Shown: piece after piece, positions 1-8,097 of the stretch | Layout: each line of letters opens with the position of its first letter | Numbering within the stretch: position 1 is the first letter of the stretch | From: Metabacillus schmidteae | GTDB taxonomy: Bacteria; Bacillota; Bacilli; Bacillales; Bacillaceae | Length of the DNA: 64,000 bases | Assembly: GCF_903166545.1 (NCBI RefSeq) | Contig: NZ_CAESCH010000001.1 | Span: forward strand, 1 to 64,000 | Direction: 5' to 3' | Program-made: the position numbers and the translations under genes | Notes under the pieces: model-generated | Database searches by the model: none | Told to the model about the DNA's origin: nothing | Seen by the model: only the letters and a program-made list of their open reading frames with translations

Positions 1-140
1 ACGTACAAGGACGGAGAAGTGTGGATGGACAAATAAAGGGACAGGGGGACAGGTACCTTGTCCCGCCCAAAGGAAAGGGACAGGGTACCTGTCCCCCTGT
101 CCCTTTATTTGTCCATCCACACTTCTCCGTCCTTGTACGT
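1..140. repeat. Long perfect inverted repeat spanning symporter 3' end
   Basis: Positions 1-57 are the exact reverse complement of 84-140, with a 26-base centre. The outer 36 bases of each arm (1-36 and 105-140) are the last 11 sense codons plus stop of the symporter gene, so the gene's tail exists twice, facing itself. The inner part is the GGGACAGG/CCTGTCCC palindromic sequence that recurs at 3052-3081. The structure would act as a strong transcription terminator. The left arm begins at the window edge, so its true length is unknown. An assembly fold-back is an alternative explanation. Confidence 0.9.
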
Positions 141-1757
141 CATTTGTTCTGGGTAGCGTAGGTTCAGGACTTCCTCCTGTGTTTCGATTGAAGGAGCTTT
201 TGTAGATAGTGAGACAATGATGTTTGTTAGGATGGCTGCAGCTGCACCGAAGACACCTGCGCCTGTGTCAATAATACCTGCGATTGTGAACCCGCCATAT
301 TTAGAGGCAAAGATGTAGATGAGTGTGACAGCTAAGCCGACGATCATTCCAGAGATTACTCCTTGTGTGTTTGAGCGCTTCCACCAAACTCCAATGAGGA
401 GAGCCGGGAAGAATGTACCTGAAGCCAGCGCGAAGGCCCATGCGACGATTTGGGTGATCGCTCCCGGAGGATTTAGTGCAATCAATCCTGCTAATACGGT
501 AGCAATGACGATCGACCAGCGAGCAACGGCTAAACGATTCTTTTCCGATGCATCCGGCTTCAAGACTCGATAGTAAATATCATGTGCAAAGGAAGACGAA
601 ATGGCGATCATTAAGCCGCCGGCCGTTGAAAGGGCAGCTGCCATTGCTCCTGCAGCAACGAGACCGATGACAAACATTCCAAGATTGGCGATTTCCGGTG
701 TTGCCATGACGACAATATCATTTGAAATGATTAATTCACTCCATTGTAAAATGCCATCACCGTTTCCATCGGCAATTTGCAGCTTACCTGTGTTCACCCA
801 TGATGCTGTCCATGCAGGCAGTTCAGATAGCTTTTGACCAGCTACTTGTGTCATTAGGATAAATCTTGAAAAAGCTGCGTATGCCGGTGCTGATAAATAT
901 AAAAGGCCTATAAACAGAATAGCCCACGCACCTGACCATCTAGCCGCTTTCATCGTTGATACTGTGTAAAAACGGACAATAACGTGAGGGAGACCAGCCG
1001 TTCCAGCCATTAGCGTAAACATAAGGGCCAGGAACTGCCATTTCGTACCGTTTGTAAATGGTGCAAAATATTCGGAGATTCCGAGCTGACGATCAAGCTC
1101 CCCCATTTCCTCAACAATTTTTCCGTAAGAAAGCCATGGAGCAGGATTTCCTGTGATTTGGAGAGACATAAAAATAACCGGTACTAAGTATGCAATGATG
1201 AGAATAATGTATTGAGCCACTTGTGTCCAAGTAATCCCCTTCATCCCGCCAAAGGCAGCGTAAAATGCAATTAGTACGACACCTATCATTGTTCCAAGCT
1301 TCGCATCAATTTCAAAAAGACGGCCGATAACAACTCCTGAACCTGATAGTTGGCCGATTGAGTACGTAAAGCTAATAATAATCGTACAAACAGCCGCAAG
1401 CACACGGGCGGTGTGACTGTTATACCGATCTCCGATAAATTCAGGAACAGTATATCGACCATATTTTCGAAGCTGTGGCGCGAGCAGGAAGGTTAATAGA
1501 AGGTATCCACCTGTCCATCCCATAATATAAGCAAGTCCATCATATCCGAGTAACATAATCGTTCCAGCCATCCCAATGAATGAGGCTGCACTCATCCAAT
1601 CTGCTCCAATGGCCATTCCGTTAAAAATCGGCGGGACACCACGACCAGCTACATAAAAGTCAGATGTTTGCTTCGCTGTATTGTAAACCGCTATACCAAT
1701 ATATAAGGCAAAAGTAAGTAAAATAATTGCGAGTGAAACAAGAAACTGAGCGTCCAT
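105..1757 (-). CDS. Sodium:solute symporter, large subunit (VC_2705-type SSS family)
   Basis: A 550-aa integral membrane protein of the solute:sodium symporter family, related to acetate/organic-acid permeases such as ActP and YwcA. It shows about 13 hydrophobic segments and the N-terminal SSS signature around residues 28-60 (SDFYVAGRGVPP, then GADWMSAASFIGMAG). Around residues 330-345 there is a hydrophilic insert with a canonical EF-hand loop, DGNGDGILQWSE. The start is ATG with AAGGGGGA seven bases upstream. It is the last gene of an operon with a DUF4212 small subunit and a 60-aa membrane protein, the pairing typical of the two-component VC_2705 symporters. The substrate cannot be read from sequence; acetate or a related monocarboxylate is the family inference. 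A perfect cre site upstream suggests CcpA control. Confidence 0.9.
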   Translation of the reverse strand: MDAQFLVSLAIILLTFALYIGIAVYNTAKQTSDFYVAGRGVPPIFNGMAIGADWMSAASFIGMAGTIMLLGYDGLAYIMGWTGGYLLLTFLLAPQLRKYGRYTVPEFIGDRYNSHTARVLAAVCTIIISFTYSIGQLSGSGVVIGRLFEIDAKLGTMIGVVLIAFYAAFGGMKGITWTQVAQYIILIIAYLVPVIFMSLQITGNPAPWLSYGKIVEEMGELDRQLGISEYFAPFTNGTKWQFLALMFTLMAGTAGLPHVIVRFYTVSTMKAARWSGAWAILFIGLLYLSAPAYAAFSRFILMTQVAGQKLSELPAWTASWVNTGKLQIADGNGDGILQWSELIISNDIVVMATPEIANLGMFVIGLVAAGAMAAALSTAGGLMIAISSSFAHDIYYRVLKPDASEKNRLAVARWSIVIATVLAGLIALNPPGAITQIVAWAFALASGTFFPALLIGVWWKRSNTQGVISGMIVGLAVTLIYIFASKYGGFTIAGIIDTGAGVFGAAAAILTNIIVSLSTKAPSIETQEEVLNLRYPEQMTYKDGEVWMDK

Positions 1758-1871
1758 GAAATTCCCCCTTTTTAATTGAGCACTTCCTTATGTACTCTTT
1801 GCCTAGTGAAAAAATACCTTATCCCCTTTTACATTTTTTTGTTTCCTTACCGCTCAACGTGATTCTTACAC

Positions 1872-2174
1872 TTAATGATCTAAGGTTTTTCCAGCACTAA
1901 GCTGTTCATTTTTGGATTCATCAATGCCATATTTTTTATCAATTGAATCACTGACCTTTGCGTTAATAAACAATAAAAGAATAAAGACCACAACAGCCCC
2001 CTGTGCCCCCATAAAATAATGAAACGGAAAGCCATTAATAGAAAAGCCGCTAAAAAACTCTGCAAATAAGACAATTCCAAACGATGATAAACCACCGATA
2101 AGTAAGTAAATCACAATGTTTCTTGTTCGTTCTTTAAAATAGTCATCTGCTACTTTTTTATCAATTTTTTTCAT
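1872..2174 (-). CDS. DUF4212 sodium/substrate symporter small subunit
   Basis: A 100-aa protein with two transmembrane helices (about residues 19-40 and 55-75). The sequence FPFHYFMGAQGAVVVFI followed by a basic/acidic tail (DKKYGID) is characteristic of the DUF4212 small subunits found immediately upstream of VC_2705-type SSS symporters. The start has a strong GGAGGTG site. It presumably stabilises or completes the transporter encoded 115 bases downstream; this is known only by association for the family. Confidence 0.85.
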   Translation of the reverse strand: MKKIDKKVADDYFKERTRNIVIYLLIGGLSSFGIVLFAEFFSGFSINGFPFHYFMGAQGAVVVFILLLFINAKVSDSIDKKYGIDESKNEQLSAGKTLDH

Positions 2175-2210
2175 AAAGCACCTCCGGATTAAATATGATC
2201 ACTCGGAACC

Positions 2211-2393
2211 TTAAGATAAACTAAAAATGAATTTTACAGTATCTAAAAATGGTGCAGGAACTAATGCAATTTGGACAACGAAGTAGATAAGTAGTGTCAC
2301 AACTGGGATAAGTAAGAACTGAGGCTTTTTCACTCTTAAGCATAAGATCAGACTAAAAAGAGTTAAAGCAAGCATCAAGATTAATGTCATCAT
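2211..2393 (-). CDS. Small two-helix membrane protein
   Basis: A 60-aa, almost wholly hydrophobic protein with two predicted helices (residues 2-20 and 26-46). It has a good ribosome binding site (AGGAGGAG) and two possible adjacent ATG starts. It is first in the symporter operon, 36 bases before the DUF4212 gene, which suggests a role in the same transporter. I do not recognise the family. Confidence 0.6.
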   Translation of the reverse strand: MMTLILMLALTLFSLILCLRVKKPQFLLIPVVTLLIYFVVQIALVPAPFLDTVKFIFSLS

Positions 2394-2417
2394 ATTTGAC
2401 TCTCCTCCTTCATATGA

Positions 2418-2433
2418 TTGTAAGCGTTATCAT
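2418..2433 (-). promoter_or_regulatory. cre site (CcpA operator) for the symporter operon
   Basis: TTGTAAGCGTTATCAT matches the Bacillus cre consensus WTGNAARCGNWWNCAW at every position. It lies 25 bases upstream of the first gene of the symporter operon. That position, overlapping or just after the promoter, usually means CcpA repression when preferred sugars are present. Confidence 0.75.
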
Positions 2434-2599
2434 TTTATGTTATACTGAATACACCTCCCGACAGCTTTAACATGTCTTATTATGTATGGAAAGTCAGTAG
2501 TTGGTCAATAAAAAAATTGAAAATTAAGGAAATTTTCCTTCGACAACTTTTTTGTAGACTGTCGTCTTTTTCTATAAAATTTGGTATCTTTAACCTATT

Positions 2600-3028
2600 A
2601 TGAAGATAAAAAAATCATTACTCTATATATGTTTTCTTAGCTATTTATCATTGCTTTTATATTTATTATTTTTCTCAGCGTACCGACAGTCTGTTGAGGG
2701 AGAGATTGCGAATAACCTTATTCCATTCAAAACGATAGAAGCTTATTTTCTAAGCTTTGATGGGTTTACACTCACTGACCCCTTTATCGGAAATATTTTG
2801 GCGTTTCTTCCGCTAGGAGTTTTTCTGCCTTGGTTGTTTAGGAGGATGGATTCTTTTCGGAGAGTTGTTTTAGGGTCCTTTATCTTGTCATTGTCTGTTG
2901 AAGTATTACAGCTGCTATTTCGGGTAGGAGCATTTGATGTGGATGATTTGCTATTAAATACGTTAGGTGGAGGATTTGGGTTCTGTTTGTTTTGGGTAGT
3001 AAAAAAATCGAGGTTGATCTCTGAGTAA
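2600..3028 (+). CDS. VanZ family membrane protein
   Basis: A 142-aa protein with four hydrophobic segments and the VanZ-domain pattern: N-terminal helix, NLIPFKTI, then GNILAFLPLGVFLPW, then SLSVEVLQ and a closing DVDDLLLNTLGG motif. VanZ proteins are membrane proteins named after the teicoplanin-resistance accessory protein; most chromosomal members have no established job. No Shine-Dalgarno sequence is obvious ahead of the ATG, so expression may be weak. It faces away from the symporter operon and converges on spoIIQ. A second, distinct VanZ-like gene lies at 4172-4540. Confidence 0.85.
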   Translation: MKIKKSLLYICFLSYLSLLLYLLFFSAYRQSVEGEIANNLIPFKTIEAYFLSFDGFTLTDPFIGNILAFLPLGVFLPWLFRRMDSFRRVVLGSFILSLSVEVLQLLFRVGAFDVDDLLLNTLGGGFGFCLFWVVKKSRLISE

Positions 3029-3044
3029 TTTGAGTTCAACCTCG
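3009..3044 (+). terminator. Hairpin at the VanZ stop codon
   Basis: CGAGGTTGA (3009-3017) pairs perfectly with TCAACCTCG (3036-3044), and the VanZ stop codon sits in the loop. There is no following T-run, so termination would be inefficient; it may work together with the GGGACA palindrome that follows. Confidence 0.45.
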
Positions 3045-3051
3045 TATCGTT

Positions 3052-3081
3052 GGAGGGACAAGGAACCTGTCCCTCTGTCCC
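3052..3081. repeat. GGGACA/TGTCCC palindromic element
   Basis: The segment holds GGGACAAGGAACCTGTCCC, a near-perfect palindrome, followed by a further TGTCCC. The same motif forms the core of the inverted repeat at 37-107. It occupies the space between two convergent genes (VanZ-like and spoIIQ). Such GGGACA palindromes are dispersed in many Bacillaceae genomes; a link with REP-associated transposases is possible but none is present here. Confidence 0.6.
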
Positions 3082-3083
3082 AA

Positions 3084-4028
3084 TTATGAATTTAAAGTTG
3101 TGTTTGAAGCTTCTGGTTGAGTGCTGTCTTCTTTACCTTCAGTTGCGCCTTTTTCTGCATCTTTGTCAGCGTCTTTGTCTGATTCTGGAGCTTTTTCTGA
3201 TTTGTCAGCGTCTTCTTTTGGAGTTTCAGTGTCTTTTGCTGGAGCTTCTTCAGCTGGTGTTTCTTCTTTAGCTGGTGTTTCAGTTTCACCTTCACCTGCT
3301 GGAGCTTCCTCACTTACTTCTTCCTCTGTTACTTCTTCTTCAGCTGATTCTTCAATGGATGTTACCGGCTTGCCCATGAAGCTTTCAGGATTTACTGCTG
3401 TACCTGCTTGGCGAATTTCAAAGTGAACATGGTTGCCATCTTCTTCATTGTAAAGATTTTCACCAGATTTACCGATTACTTCGTTTTGCTCTACTTTGTC
3501 ACCAGCTTGTACACTAGCTTCTGCTAATGATTGATAAACTGTTACTACATCGTTTTCGTGCTCGATTTCCACAACAAATCCTAAGATTGGATCTTTTTCA
3601 GCTTTTGTTACAGTACCACTAAGTGATGCTACAACATCGAATTGCTTTTGATCTTCTCTTGCGATGTCGATTCCTTTGTTCATTCTATACGTATTGTTAT
3701 AGAATACAAGTGCTGCTTCCTGCTCTTCTGTTGTTGCGTTTGGATCATAAAACTTTTTCACAACTGATACTACCTCTGGATCTACTGCAGGCATATTGAA
3801 GTTTTCTTTAGTTGCATTAACTTCAACTGCTTCTTGCTCATCTAATGCGATTTCATCTTGATTATTTTGCAGATCCTCTGCTACATTGTTGCTAATGTTT
3901 TGATACCATAATACTGCTGTAAGGATAACTGCTGCAGCCATTAGGTAAATTGCCGGAAATACCCAACGTTTTCTAAAAAATTGTTGAACTTTTGATTGAG
4001 AAGTACGTTTCTTTTCTTCCTCTCTCAT
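3084..4028 (-). CDS. spoIIQ: SpoIIQ, forespore M23-like protein of the SpoIIQ-SpoIIIA channel
   Basis: A 314-aa protein made in the forespore. In B. subtilis SpoIIQ docks onto SpoIIIAH across the intermembrane space to build the feeding channel and help engulfment. Visible here: a basic cytoplasmic N-terminus, one transmembrane helix (about residues 24-42), a degenerate LytM/M23 domain (about 105-225) and a very acidic Glu/Ala/Thr/Pro tail (about 228-314). The first zinc-ligand motif HxGxD reads NKGID, with Asn for His near residue 118, while HVHFE is kept. It is therefore probably not an active peptidase, as for B. subtilis SpoIIQ. Its position downstream of spoIID matches B. subtilis. The ATG is preceded by GAGGTGATG. 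Confidence 0.9.
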   Translation of the reverse strand: MREEEKKRTSQSKVQQFFRKRWVFPAIYLMAAAVILTAVLWYQNISNNVAEDLQNNQDEIALDEQEAVEVNATKENFNMPAVDPEVVSVVKKFYDPNATTEEQEAALVFYNNTYRMNKGIDIAREDQKQFDVVASLSGTVTKAEKDPILGFVVEIEHENDVVTVYQSLAEASVQAGDKVEQNEVIGKSGENLYNEEDGNHVHFEIRQAGTAVNPESFMGKPVTSIEESAEEEVTEEEVSEEAPAGEGETETPAKEETPAEEAPAKDTETPKEDADKSEKAPESDKDADKDAEKGATEGKEDSTQPEASNTTLNS

Positions 4029-4171
4029 TCTATCATCACCTCAGAAATCAGTCTGAACAGATTATCTGAATTATATACACATTCCCCAAAAAAATTTTTT
4101 AAAATTAGTTTGCGCAATGTTTATAATAATATGTATGGATTTTAAAAAAATTTTTTAGGAGTATTTTTTAG

Positions 4172-4540
4172 ATGAAAAAAATTGTATTTACGTTATTACC
4201 TTTTTTTTATATGGCCTTTATTTGGACATTATCAAGTTTTCCTGCAGATGCAATTGTCGATACACAGCTTTCCTTTGATGCTTTATTAAAGGAATCATTA
4301 CACCTGATCGAATTCGCGATTCTTTATTGGCTCATTGCCTTTGCTTTTATGGCACATGGAAAGTGGACCGAAAAAGCGAGTATGTTTGCGGCCATCATTG
4401 CTATTTTTTATGGACTTACTGATGAAATTCATCAATCATTTGTACCCGCCCGCTCAGCAACTATCATTGATTTTATTAAAGATACGATCGGTGTGGCGGT
4501 TTCTTATTGGATTGCGAAACGGAAATTCTTTTCGAATTAA
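4172..4540 (+). CDS. VanZ family protein
   Basis: A 122-aa protein with four hydrophobic stretches. It carries the VanZ hallmarks: an N-terminal helix with WTLSSFPAD, a central HLIEFAILYWL helix, the loop YGLTDEIHQSFVPAR, and a last helix beginning DFIKDTIGV. The DEIHQ-F-P-R pattern is the most conserved part of this subgroup. Function is unknown. It is divergent from spoIIQ, with 143 A/T-rich bases between, and is separate in sequence from the VanZ-like gene at 2600. Confidence 0.85.
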   Translation: MKKIVFTLLPFFYMAFIWTLSSFPADAIVDTQLSFDALLKESLHLIEFAILYWLIAFAFMAHGKWTEKASMFAAIIAIFYGLTDEIHQSFVPARSATIIDFIKDTIGVAVSYWIAKRKFFSN

Positions 4541-4640
4541 TTTAAACAGCGAGCTTAGCGATGTATCGGTGAAAAACAAGAAATATCAGCGGATTTGCCG
4601 ATTAATCATCGAAATCAAAATATATCGGCGAGTTTACTTA
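4541..4640. repeat. Degenerate 20-bp-period array (ATCGGCGA type)
   Basis: Cores of the form ATCGGTGA, ATCAGCGG, ATCATCGA and ATCGGCGA begin at 4565, 4585, 4605 and 4624, that is 20, 20 and 19 bases apart. A weaker unit (CAGCGA) precedes them. The array lies directly beyond the spoIID terminator and after the VanZ stop. It has the same length and period as the arrays at 24151 and 33201, but a different core sequence. Confidence 0.6.
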
Positions 4641-4655
4641 ATATTAGCCAAATGC

Positions 4656-4680
4656 AAAAAGGAGCCCGAGGGCTCCTTTA
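4656..4680 (-). terminator. spoIID terminator
   Basis: GGAGCC (4661-4666) and GGCTCC (4671-4676) form a compact GC-rich stem flanked by an A-run and a T-rich side. It is well placed to stop spoIID transcripts, and possibly VanZ transcripts from the other side. Confidence 0.85.
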
Positions 4681-5703
4681 TTGTTTTGCTGTATATTTAG
4701 ATAAGAAAGGTTCTGCTTCAGATACTTTTGTTCCTTTATAATAATGAGAAACAATTTCTTCATATGTTTTGCCACCCTCAGCCATAAAGTTGGCACCGTA
4801 TTGGCTCATTCCAACGCCATGACCGAAGCCTTTTGTTTCAATGACAACAGAGTCACCTTTAATTTCCCATGTGAAATCACTTGAATTTAGCCCAAGCTCT
4901 TCTCTAATTTTTCTTCCAGTGAATTCTTTTCCATCTATTTCAACCTTTGCTACACGTTTCCCTGGTGTTAGCCCGGTTATTTTTCCAATTGTGCCGCTTG
5001 ATGTGTCGAGGTTTACACCTAATTTACTTTCAAACTCTTTAATCGTTATCACTTTCTTCTCATAAAATTTAGGTGATTTTTCATCCCATGAGCTTTCTAC
5101 ACTTTTTAAATAAGGAATTTCTTCTGTCCAATAAGCTTCAGAATTTTCTGTATAGCCATTACTTGTCGAGAAAAACGATGCATCAATAGGCTGGTCCTGA
5201 TATGTAAGAATTTTTCCTTGTGTAGCAGCAACTGCTTCTGTAATTTTTTGCAGCTTTGATTCATATTGGTCTCCCCAAGCTGCTTTAAGCTCTTCGCGAT
5301 TTTTATATACTTGATGGTCTTGAGTATCTTGCACCACAGACCCTTCAGGTGCGCCTAATGTTTGATTACTCATTAACCGTTTCGTTATATACGTTCTAGC
5401 AGCTAAAGCTTGAGCCTTTAATGCCTCAAGTTCAAATTCTGCAGGCATTTCAGATGCAACAACTCCGATTACATATTCCTCTAATGGCACTTCCTCTATT
5501 TGCTTTGCTTGGCTGCGATATACAGGCACGTCTAAAGGTGATTCCGCCAATACGGGAGCATCTTCACTTTTAGCGACAGTCAAATCTTGCCCCAATTTTC
5601 CTTTTGATTGCTCCATAAAAGGTGTAACGAGTAGTGTGGGAATGAGGAGTATGATGATAAATAATCCTCCAAATGCGAAGAGAATTGGTTTAACTGGTCT
5701 CAT
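4678..5703 (-). CDS. spoIID: SpoIID, sporulation peptidoglycan lytic transglycosylase
   Basis: A 341-aa mother-cell protein. In B. subtilis SpoIID works with SpoIIP and SpoIIM to thin septal peptidoglycan and drive engulfment, cutting glycan strands after SpoIIP removes stem peptides. It has an N-terminal signal anchor (residues 7-28). The SpoIID domain runs from about 60 to 330, with YVIGVVASEMPAEF (the Glu in ASEMP is the catalytic acid of the family), QALAARTYI, and the terminal GFGHGVGMSQYGA motif. Length matches the family. It lies directly downstream of murA, as in B. subtilis. It has its own GGAGGCC ribosome site and a terminator, with a possible SigE promoter upstream. Confidence 0.95.
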   Translation of the reverse strand: MRPVKPILFAFGGLFIIILLIPTLLVTPFMEQSKGKLGQDLTVAKSEDAPVLAESPLDVPVYRSQAKQIEEVPLEEYVIGVVASEMPAEFELEALKAQALAARTYITKRLMSNQTLGAPEGSVVQDTQDHQVYKNREELKAAWGDQYESKLQKITEAVAATQGKILTYQDQPIDASFFSTSNGYTENSEAYWTEEIPYLKSVESSWDEKSPKFYEKKVITIKEFESKLGVNLDTSSGTIGKITGLTPGKRVAKVEIDGKEFTGRKIREELGLNSSDFTWEIKGDSVVIETKGFGHGVGMSQYGANFMAEGGKTYEEIVSHYYKGTKVSEAEPFLSKYTAKQ

Positions 5704-5730
5704 GTTCGGCCTCCAATTTTTTTAGGTTGA

Positions 5731-5757
5731 GTAGTATGTCTATAGTTCATCTTATGG
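5731..5757 (-). promoter_or_regulatory. Possible SigE promoter of spoIID
   Basis: On the minus strand CCATAAG (5751-5757) is followed after 12 bases by CATACTAC (5731-5738), close to the SigE pattern of an ATA-containing -35 and a CATAC -10. The spacer is two bases shorter than usual. spoIID is a SigE gene in B. subtilis. Confidence 0.4.
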
Positions 5758-5983
5758 CCGTGGACAAGCAATTATGACTGAAAAAAATGTGGACAGGGGA
5801 ATATTTGACGGGGGGGTGGACAAGGGGTGTGGGGTGAAATAAAAATTAGAGATTATATATCTGTATGGTTGCATCATTTTAACCCCACGTTGAACCATTC
5901 CCATCTTTCAAATTATAATTTCCTCTACTATGTATAAACTCCGCCAATTATAGGTATTCTAGTAAAGTCGTTAAAAAATAAAA

Positions 5984-6013
5984 GAAGCAGATGCCAATGA
6001 TGACTTCTGCTCC
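5984..6013 (-). terminator. murA terminator
   Basis: GGAGCAGAAG and CATCTGCTTC form a stem on the minus strand, followed by TTTTATTTTT. It lies just after the murA stop. Confidence 0.8.
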
Positions 6014-6028
6014 TTTTATAAAGGCATA

Positions 6029-7336
6029 TTAATCTGATACGGCAGCTTGCTGTTGATCAGATGTAATTGTTGTAATATCTTCTTTTACGCGTTCGATGTC
6101 TGCGCCGATGCTTGCAAGTTTATCGTGGAATCCAACATAGCCACGGTCTAAATGCTTGAGTTCAGTAACACGAGTGTGGCCTTCTGCACATAATCCAGCC
6201 AGGATGAGTGCTGCGCCTGCACGTAAGTCTGTTGCTGCTACTTCAGCACCTTGTAACTTGACTGGTCCGTTGATGATAACAGAACGTCCTTCGATTTTAA
6301 TATCTCCATTCATGCGACGGAATTCTTCTACATGCATGAAGCGATTTTCAAATACTGTTTCTGTAATCATGCTTGTTCCGTTTGCACATAATAGCAGTGC
6401 CATCATTTGTGATTGCATATCTGTTGGAAATCCTGGGTGTGGCATTGTTTTGATGTCGACAGATTTTAATTTTTCTGGTCCGATGACACGTAAACCATCT
6501 TTTTCTTCAATGATTTGTACGCCCATTTCTTCCATTTTTGCAACTAATGATGTTAAGTGCTCAGGAACTGCTCCTCTTACAAGAACATTTCCACCAGTTA
6601 TCGCTGCAGCTACCATAAATGTACCTGCTTCAATGCGGTCCGGGATGATTGTGTGGTGTGCACCTGTTAGCTTTTCCACACCTTCAATACGGATTGTTCC
6701 TGTACCTGCTCCACGGATTTTTCCACCCATGGCATTGATGTAATTAGCTAAGTCAACGATTTCCGGCTCTTTTGCTACATTTTCAAGAACAGTTGTTCCT
6801 TCAGCAAGAGCTGCTGCCATAATAATGTTTTCTGTTGCGCCAACACTTGGGAAGTCTAAATATACTTTAGCTCCCTTAAGTCTTCCATTTACCTCTGCTT
6901 CAATAAAGCCGTTACCAACTTTAATTGAAGCTCCCATTGCTTCAAAGCCTTTTAAATGTTGGTCAATTGGACGTGATCCAATTGCACAGCCACCTGGTAA
7001 TGCAACACGTGCATGACCATTACGAGCCAATAATGCTCCCATAACTAAGACAGATGCGCGCATTTTTCTTACATATTCGAATGGTGCTTCTGTTTTTAGC
7101 TCTTTTGATGCATCTACAATCACTTGATTATTTTCAAAATGTACATCCGCGCCTAAATGGCGAAGAACTTCATTAATTGTATACACATCGGAGAGCGTAG
7201 GTACATCACTGATTATACTTTTTTCTTCACTAGCTAATAAAGATGCAGCGATAACTGGTAGAACGGCATTTTTTGCTCCTTCAACTTTTACAGAGCCGTT
7301 TAACCTACGACCGCCGCGGACGATGATTTTTTCCAA
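6029..7336 (-). CDS. murA: UDP-N-acetylglucosamine 1-carboxyvinyltransferase
   Basis: A 435-aa cytoplasmic enzyme that transfers enolpyruvate from PEP to UDP-GlcNAc, the first committed step of peptidoglycan synthesis and the fosfomycin target. The fold is seen from [16 protein letters not shown] at residues 20-35 through [12 protein letters not shown], in which Cys117 is the catalytic, fosfomycin-alkylated residue, to the C-terminal DLRAGAALI and HLDRGY motifs. The start codon is TTG (7334-7336) behind GGAGGGGAA. The neighbours ywmB upstream and spoIID downstream identify it as the murAA copy. A C-terminal extension of about 15 residues is typical of Bacillus. Confidence 0.97.
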   Translation of the reverse strand: MEKIIVRGGRRLNGSVKVEGAKNAVLPVIAASLLASEEKSIISDVPTLSDVYTINEVLRHLGADVHFENNQVIVDASKELKTEAPFEYVRKMRASVLVMGALLARNGHARVALPGGCAIGSRPIDQHLKGFEAMGASIKVGNGFIEAEVNGRLKGAKVYLDFPSVGATENIIMAAALAEGTTVLENVAKEPEIVDLANYINAMGGKIRGAGTGTIRIEGVEKLTGAHHTIIPDRIEAGTFMVAAAITGGNVLVRGAVPEHLTSLVAKMEEMGVQIIEEKDGLRVIGPEKLKSVDIKTMPHPGFPTDMQSQMMALLLCANGTSMITETVFENRFMHVEEFRRMNGDIKIEGRSVIINGPVKLQGAEVAATDLRAGAALILAGLCAEGHTRVTELKHLDRGYVGFHDKLASIGADIERVKEDITTITSDQQQAAVSD

Positions 7337-7368
7337 ATTATTCCCCTCCGCGTCCCAATTTCTCTATA

Positions 7369-8097
7369 TTAATATTCAGACGTAATGATTGGTGTTCCTA
7401 TAACGACCGTAGTTTTAGCGCCCATTCCGTCAGATCTTAATGCAATTTGAATGTTCATACTATCTTCTTTTGTTGGAATAAAATCTTCCCAAAGTGAGGT
7501 CTTAGCTGATACCGAAAGAAAATCTTGTTCCGTAAGTTCTTCAATCGGTTTCGCACTGAATTCTGTAAGTAGTTCATCCATTGTTAAATTCAAAACTTCT
7601 TCCATCTTATCACCTACTATACCTTCGATACAAGCATATATTGTAGGATTTTCATGGAAAATGTCGAACGATCTTTGTGCGAAGAATTCATCCACTTCAT
7701 TCCAATTGCGATTAGTACCTGTTCCTATGACCTCATAAATTATATACGATTGCTCCTGGTCATTTGTGAGGGTGGCGAGAAACTGTAGTTTTTCCGTTAT
7801 ATTTTTTTCTGTATTTTCATATACACCGATCGCTTTAAACACATCGTCTTCTTGTTCAAACGTCCAAGTATATTGACGATATTGTTTAGTCATTTGTTTC
7901 AGTTCTTTGATAGATTTATTTTCGACAAACTTTTTTGAATACAAAGACCATTTGGATATCTCCAGATCTTTATTCTCCATTTTTTCTGCTATAGTTGATA
8001 ATTTCGATTGATTCTCAGCTGCTCCTATATGATTGGCTACCAAACTGAAGATAATTGATAACGTTAAAACCATAATTCCTATCCCTTTATTTTTCAT
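7369..8097 (-). CDS. ywmB: YwmB family secreted protein
   Basis: A 242-aa protein with an N-terminal signal peptide (about residues 1-26). It matches YwmB by position (between ywzB and murA) and by length. The body reads as a mixed alpha/beta domain with an EQEDDVFKAIG stretch and a closing GTPIITSEY. YwmB proteins are confined to spore formers and nearby Firmicutes and have no demonstrated biochemical function. It is 32 bases upstream of murA and probably cotranscribed. No catalytic motif is visible. Confidence 0.75.
   Translation of the reverse strand: MKNKGIGIMVLTLSIIFSLVANHIGAAENQSKLSTIAEKMENKDLEISKWSLYSKKFVENKSIKELKQMTKQYRQYTWTFEQEDDVFKAIGVYENTEKNITEKLQFLATLTNDQEQSYIIYEVIGTGTNRNWNEVDEFFAQRSFDIFHENPTIYACIEGIVGDKMEEVLNLTMDELLTEFSAKPIEELTEQDFLSVSAKTSLWEDFIPTKEDSMNIQIALRSDGMGAKTTVVIGTPIITSEY

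Larger units (their letters stand above)
5704..6028. other. murA-spoIID intergenic region
   Basis: These 325 bases hold the murA terminator and the spoIID leader. A G-rich, purine-biased stretch (about 5785-5840) shows no coding potential in either direction. I see no other gene or repeat. Confidence 0.6.

Noticed and set aside
4335..4700. 121-codon plus-strand frame overlapping VanZ
   Set aside because: It overlaps the second VanZ-like gene in another frame and reads through the 20-bp array and the terminator.
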